From: Bacteroidota bacterium
Lineage (GTDB): Bacteria > Bacteroidota > Bacteroidia > B-17B0 > B-17BO
Assembly (NCBI GenBank): GCA_025356715.1
Contig: JANXRU010000427.1
Coordinates: 1 to 9,273, forward strand
DNA length: 9,273 bases
Direction: 5' to 3'
In this document: piece by piece, positions 7,421 to 9,273 of the stretch
Layout: every line of letters starts with the position of its first letter
How positions within the stretch are numbered: the first letter of the stretch is position 1
Position numbers and translations under genes: made by a program
The notes under the pieces: generated by a model
The model's input: only the letters and a program-made list of their open reading frames with translations
Database searches by the model: none
What the model was told of the DNA's origin: nothing

Positions 7421-7969
7421 ATGATGAAGATTTACCTGATACTAATTATTACTATACAATGTTGTTACTCCTCAATTATTGCTGGCGATTCAATAAACGT
7501 TATTAATAAAAAAGTGAACTTTGGTTATGCTGAAAACAATAACAGAATTGTTAATGCTGTTGTTGTTCATTCTACTTTTAATAATTCGGGGGGTAATTTA
7601 TACGATATAGATTTAGTTATCAAACAATTTTCAAAATACAGTGTATCGGCACATTATGTAATTGGAAGAGATGGAACTATTTATCAATTAGTGGATGAAA
7701 AAGACAATTCCTATCACGCTGGCAAAAGTAGTTTACCTGATGGAACAACTAACGTAAATTCATGTTCCATAGGTATCGAATTAATGACATCATACACTGA
7801 AAGCCCTACTGAAAAGCAAATACAAGCTCTTTTAAAATTAATAGCTGGTATCAAAAAAAGACATGCCATAAAATATGTGTTAAGGCATAGCGACATTGCG
7901 CCTGTCAGAAAAACAGATCCTTGGAATATGAATTGGGATGCTTTTACAAAACAATTGAATGACCATTAA
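7421..7969 (+). CDS. Exported N-acetylmuramoyl-L-alanine amidase (Amidase_2/PGRP fold)
   Basis: With the ATG at 7421 this is 182 residues. A TTG start at 7403 would put six residues before it but overlaps a -7 promoter element, so I reject it; the ATG at 7424 is equally possible. Residues 1-21 form a hydrophobic signal peptide (MMKIYLILIITI...). Cys14 and Cys15 follow it, but Gln at -1 makes a lipobox poor. The single Amidase_2 domain spans about 40-180. Its key residues are all present: zinc ligands His50 (VVVHST), His156 (RHSDIAP) and Asp166 (RKTDP), the catalytic-type Glu120 (CSIGIEL) and Lys164. The arrangement matches AmpD/PGRP-type enzymes, which cleave the MurNAc to L-Ala bond. Unlike cytosolic AmpD, this one should act in the periplasm on peptidoglycan or its fragments. 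No separate cell-wall-binding domain is present. The DUF1826-like gene follows after 12 bases and may share its transcript. Confidence 0.9.
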   Translation: MMKIYLILIITIQCCYSSIIAGDSINVINKKVNFGYAENNNRIVNAVVVHSTFNNSGGNLYDIDLVIKQFSKYSVSAHYVIGRDGTIYQLVDEKDNSYHAGKSSLPDGTTNVNSCSIGIELMTSYTESPTEKQIQALLKLIAGIKKRHAIKYVLRHSDIAPVRKTDPWNMNWDAFTKQLNDH

Positions 7970-7981
7970 AAATTAGGATTA

Positions 7982-8677
7982 ATGGATGAGTTTTTAAATG
8001 AAAATCAAATTCACTGTGTCGAAAATTTTCACAACCTTGTTTCCAGTCCTTTTCATGGTAATATGAATGCAATTTGTTGGACTCGTAACCTAACAGGTAA
8101 CTTTTCTGAGATTGTTAAAAAGGTACAACTAAACGAAACTATCACTGAACTTGATGTTGAGCAACTACGCGAACTTCAATTGAGTGATCAAGGTAACCTC
8201 GCTCGCAACATTCTTTTAAATGATTTAAAGCTATTGAAAGCGCATGGAGCATCTCCAATCCTTAATGTAATTAAGCAGTATGAAAGAGATAACAGCTATC
8301 CATTTTTTACAACGGATGTTTATTCTTTTCATGTAGATCGTTCCCCTGTATCAACAGATACTTTTTTATGCACATACTATGGCGAATCGAGCGAAATCTT
8401 ATCTAATTCACAAGCCGAACAAAAAGTACTTATTCCCGATATACGTAACGAACTCAAAAAACTATGTCATGGTCCAAATGAAGGTTTTGAATCATTTTTA
8501 AGCGACCATTACTTTGACCTTCACTATCAAGCTAAACCTAATGCGCGCATTGTCAACTTAGGCCTTGGTAACTTGTGGAGGCTAGCAGTTGATCATCCTA
8601 AAAGTCAAGTACCTCCCTGTATTCATCGTGCACCAAAAGAAAAACCCGAACATCATCGTTTGTTATTAATTTGTTGA
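7982..8677 (+). CDS. DUF1826-like protein with Fe(II)/2-oxoglutarate-oxygenase-like residue pattern
   Basis: This encodes 231 residues with no signal peptide, so it is presumably cytoplasmic. It resembles the uncharacterised DUF1826 family (PF08856) from memory: an N-terminal ICWTRNL, the central FHVDRSPV followed by TYYGESSEIL, and a C-terminal IHRAP...HRLLLIC. The residues His117-x-Asp119, His215 and Arg226 reproduce the HxD...H...R order and the about 10-residue H-to-R spacing of 2-oxoglutarate/Fe(II) dioxygenases on a double-stranded beta-helix. That fold assignment is my inference; a cupin-type metal protein without oxygenase activity is the alternative. An AGGA at 7975-7978 precedes the ATG, and the gap to the amidase gene is 12 bases, so co-transcription is likely. 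Codon use differs from its neighbours: 16 of 29 leucines are CTN, against 3 of the first 18 in the TPR gene, which suggests later acquisition. I cannot name a substrate. Confidence 0.75.
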   Translation: MDEFLNENQIHCVENFHNLVSSPFHGNMNAICWTRNLTGNFSEIVKKVQLNETITELDVEQLRELQLSDQGNLARNILLNDLKLLKAHGASPILNVIKQYERDNSYPFFTTDVYSFHVDRSPVSTDTFLCTYYGESSEILSNSQAEQKVLIPDIRNELKKLCHGPNEGFESFLSDHYFDLHYQAKPNARIVNLGLGNLWRLAVDHPKSQVPPCIHRAPKEKPEHHRLLLIC

Positions 8678-8714
8678 ATTTTAAACACCTTATTTATAAC
8701 AACAATCGCACTAT

Positions 8715-8738
8715 TTTCTCTTTGCAAATAGGGAGAAA
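8715..8738. repeat. Short dyad around the upstream promoter element of the VOC gene
   Basis: TTTCTC (8715-8720) and GAGAAA (8733-8738) are exact reverse complements separated by 12 bases. The palindrome TTTGCAAA lies at 8721-8728 inside them. The dyad overlaps the TTTG proposed as the -33 element, so it could be an operator, but short dyads occur by chance in such AT-rich DNA. Confidence 0.25.
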
Positions 8739-8750
8739 CTAGTATATTTA
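8721..8750 (+). promoter_or_regulatory. Promoter-like pair upstream of the VOC gene
   Basis: TTTG at 8721-8724 and TATATTTA at 8743-8750 are 18 bases apart, inside the 17-23 base spacing known for Bacteroidota -33/-7 promoters. The -7 element differs from TAnnTTTG only at its last base. Transcription would start near 8757, about 16 bases before the ATG at 8773, which favours that start over the internal ATG at 8890. Confidence 0.45.
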
Positions 8751-8772
8751 ATTAAACATTTTTTTATACCAA

Positions 8773-9267
8773 ATGAACATTGCACTAATAAAAAAAGCAC
8801 TACTAATCACACTAACGCTAGTAACAACATTCGGGTTAGGCTTCGCTTTCAAAACAATCACTATTAATCAAACTAAAAACAAAGCAACGATGAAAAAAGT
8901 AACAGGAATTGGCGGTATCTTTTTTAAATGTAAAGACCCGAAAAAAATGACAGAGTGGTATAAAACACATTTGGGTTTAAATACAAACGATTATGGAGCA
9001 ACCTTTGAATGGCGAGAAGAAACAGACTCCACTAAAAAAGGTTCTACCACATGGAGTCCATTTGCAGAAACAACTAAGTATTTTGAACCTTCAACTAGAG
9101 ATTTTATGATAAATTACCGAGTTGATAATTTAGAAATATTAGTTGAAGAATTAAAAAAAGAAGGAGTAACTATAGTGGACAAAATAGAATCCTACGATTA
9201 CGGAAAATTTGTTCACATTATTGATATGGAAGGAAATAAAGTGGAACTTTGGGAGCCTAAAGACTAA
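8773..9267 (+). CDS. VOC/glyoxalase-fold protein with N-terminal export signal
   Basis: This encodes 164 residues. Residues about 42-162 form one vicinal oxygen chelate domain made of two beta-alpha-beta-beta-beta modules: VTGIGGIFFKCKDPKKMTEW and YKTHLGL in the first, then FMINYRVDNLEILVEELKKEGV and VHIIDMEGNKVELWEP in the second. Glu158 is at the usual C-terminal metal-ligand position, but the first-strand His of glyoxalase I is replaced (GGIFFK), so metal binding and activity are uncertain. Residues 1-39 are an extra segment with two lysines and a hydrophobic stretch at about 9-26, which looks like a signal peptide (possible cut after Ala25) or a membrane anchor. VOC proteins of this type are normally cytosolic and about 125 residues, and Met40 (ATG at 8890) would give exactly that. 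I prefer 8773 because the extension is a well-formed export signal in frame and a promoter-like pair sits just upstream. No operon partner is seen. Confidence 0.83.
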   Translation: MNIALIKKALLITLTLVTTFGLGFAFKTITINQTKNKATMKKVTGIGGIFFKCKDPKKMTEWYKTHLGLNTNDYGATFEWREETDSTKKGSTTWSPFAETTKYFEPSTRDFMINYRVDNLEILVEELKKEGVTIVDKIESYDYGKFVHIIDMEGNKVELWEPKD

Positions 9268-9273
9268 TAAATT

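Noticed and set aside
7421..7486. Lipoprotein signal in the amidase
   Set aside because: The Cys pair follows a hydrophobic stretch, but Gln occupies the -1 position, where a small residue is needed.
7714..7896. A 60-codon open frame on the minus strand
   Set aside because: It lies entirely inside the amidase gene, which has all catalytic residues; the translation has no recognisable features. It is a shadow.
7421..8677. A toxin-immunity pair formed by the amidase and the next gene
   Set aside because: The amidase has its own ordinary signal peptide and no secretion-effector domain, and the next protein looks like a cytoplasmic metal-binding family, whereas an immunity protein against a periplasmic amidase should be exported.

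Overview
The window looks like chromosomal DNA from a member of the Bacteroidota, probably Flavobacteriia or a related class. It is AT-rich. One protein ends in a type IX secretion (T9SS) type A sorting domain. There is a TonB-dependent transporter with the N-terminal carboxypeptidase-regulatory-like domain typical of the phylum, and promoter-like elements match the Bacteroidota -7 consensus TAnnTTTG. In three exported proteins the predicted signal peptide is followed directly by Gln-Thr. All seven genes are on the + strand. I see no tRNA, rRNA, CRISPR array, insertion sequence or phage gene.

Layout. (1) Positions 1-1844 hold the 3' part of a large TPR-repeat gene whose start lies before the window; 48 bases later comes a plug-less outer-membrane beta-barrel protein (1893-3668). 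This pair probably forms one transcription unit. (2) A 91-base spacer with a short dyad and a good -7 element precedes a secreted PCMD-type/T9SS protein (3760-4749). A perfect 15-bp hairpin then separates it from a TonB-dependent transporter (4809-7241), whose start codon lies only 9 bases after the hairpin. (3) A 161-base spacer carries a -7 element immediately before an exported N-acetylmuramoyl-L-alanine amidase (7421-7969). This is followed after 12 bases by a cytoplasmic DUF1826-like protein with an Fe(II)/2-oxoglutarate-oxygenase-like residue pattern (7982-8677). (4) A 95-base spacer with a promoter-like pair precedes a VOC/glyoxalase-fold protein with an unusual N-terminal export signal (8773-9267).

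How the genes work together. Most of the window is cell-envelope biology: a periplasmic TPR scaffold plus an outer-membrane barrel, a surface-secreted beta-sandwich protein beside a TonB-dependent importer, and a peptidoglycan amidase. The last three genes look like independent housekeeping or accessory genes. I found no convincing new multi-gene system. The points most worth a second look are the hairpin just before the transporter gene, the metal-site pattern and foreign-looking codon use of the DUF1826-like gene, and the export signal fused to the VOC domain.
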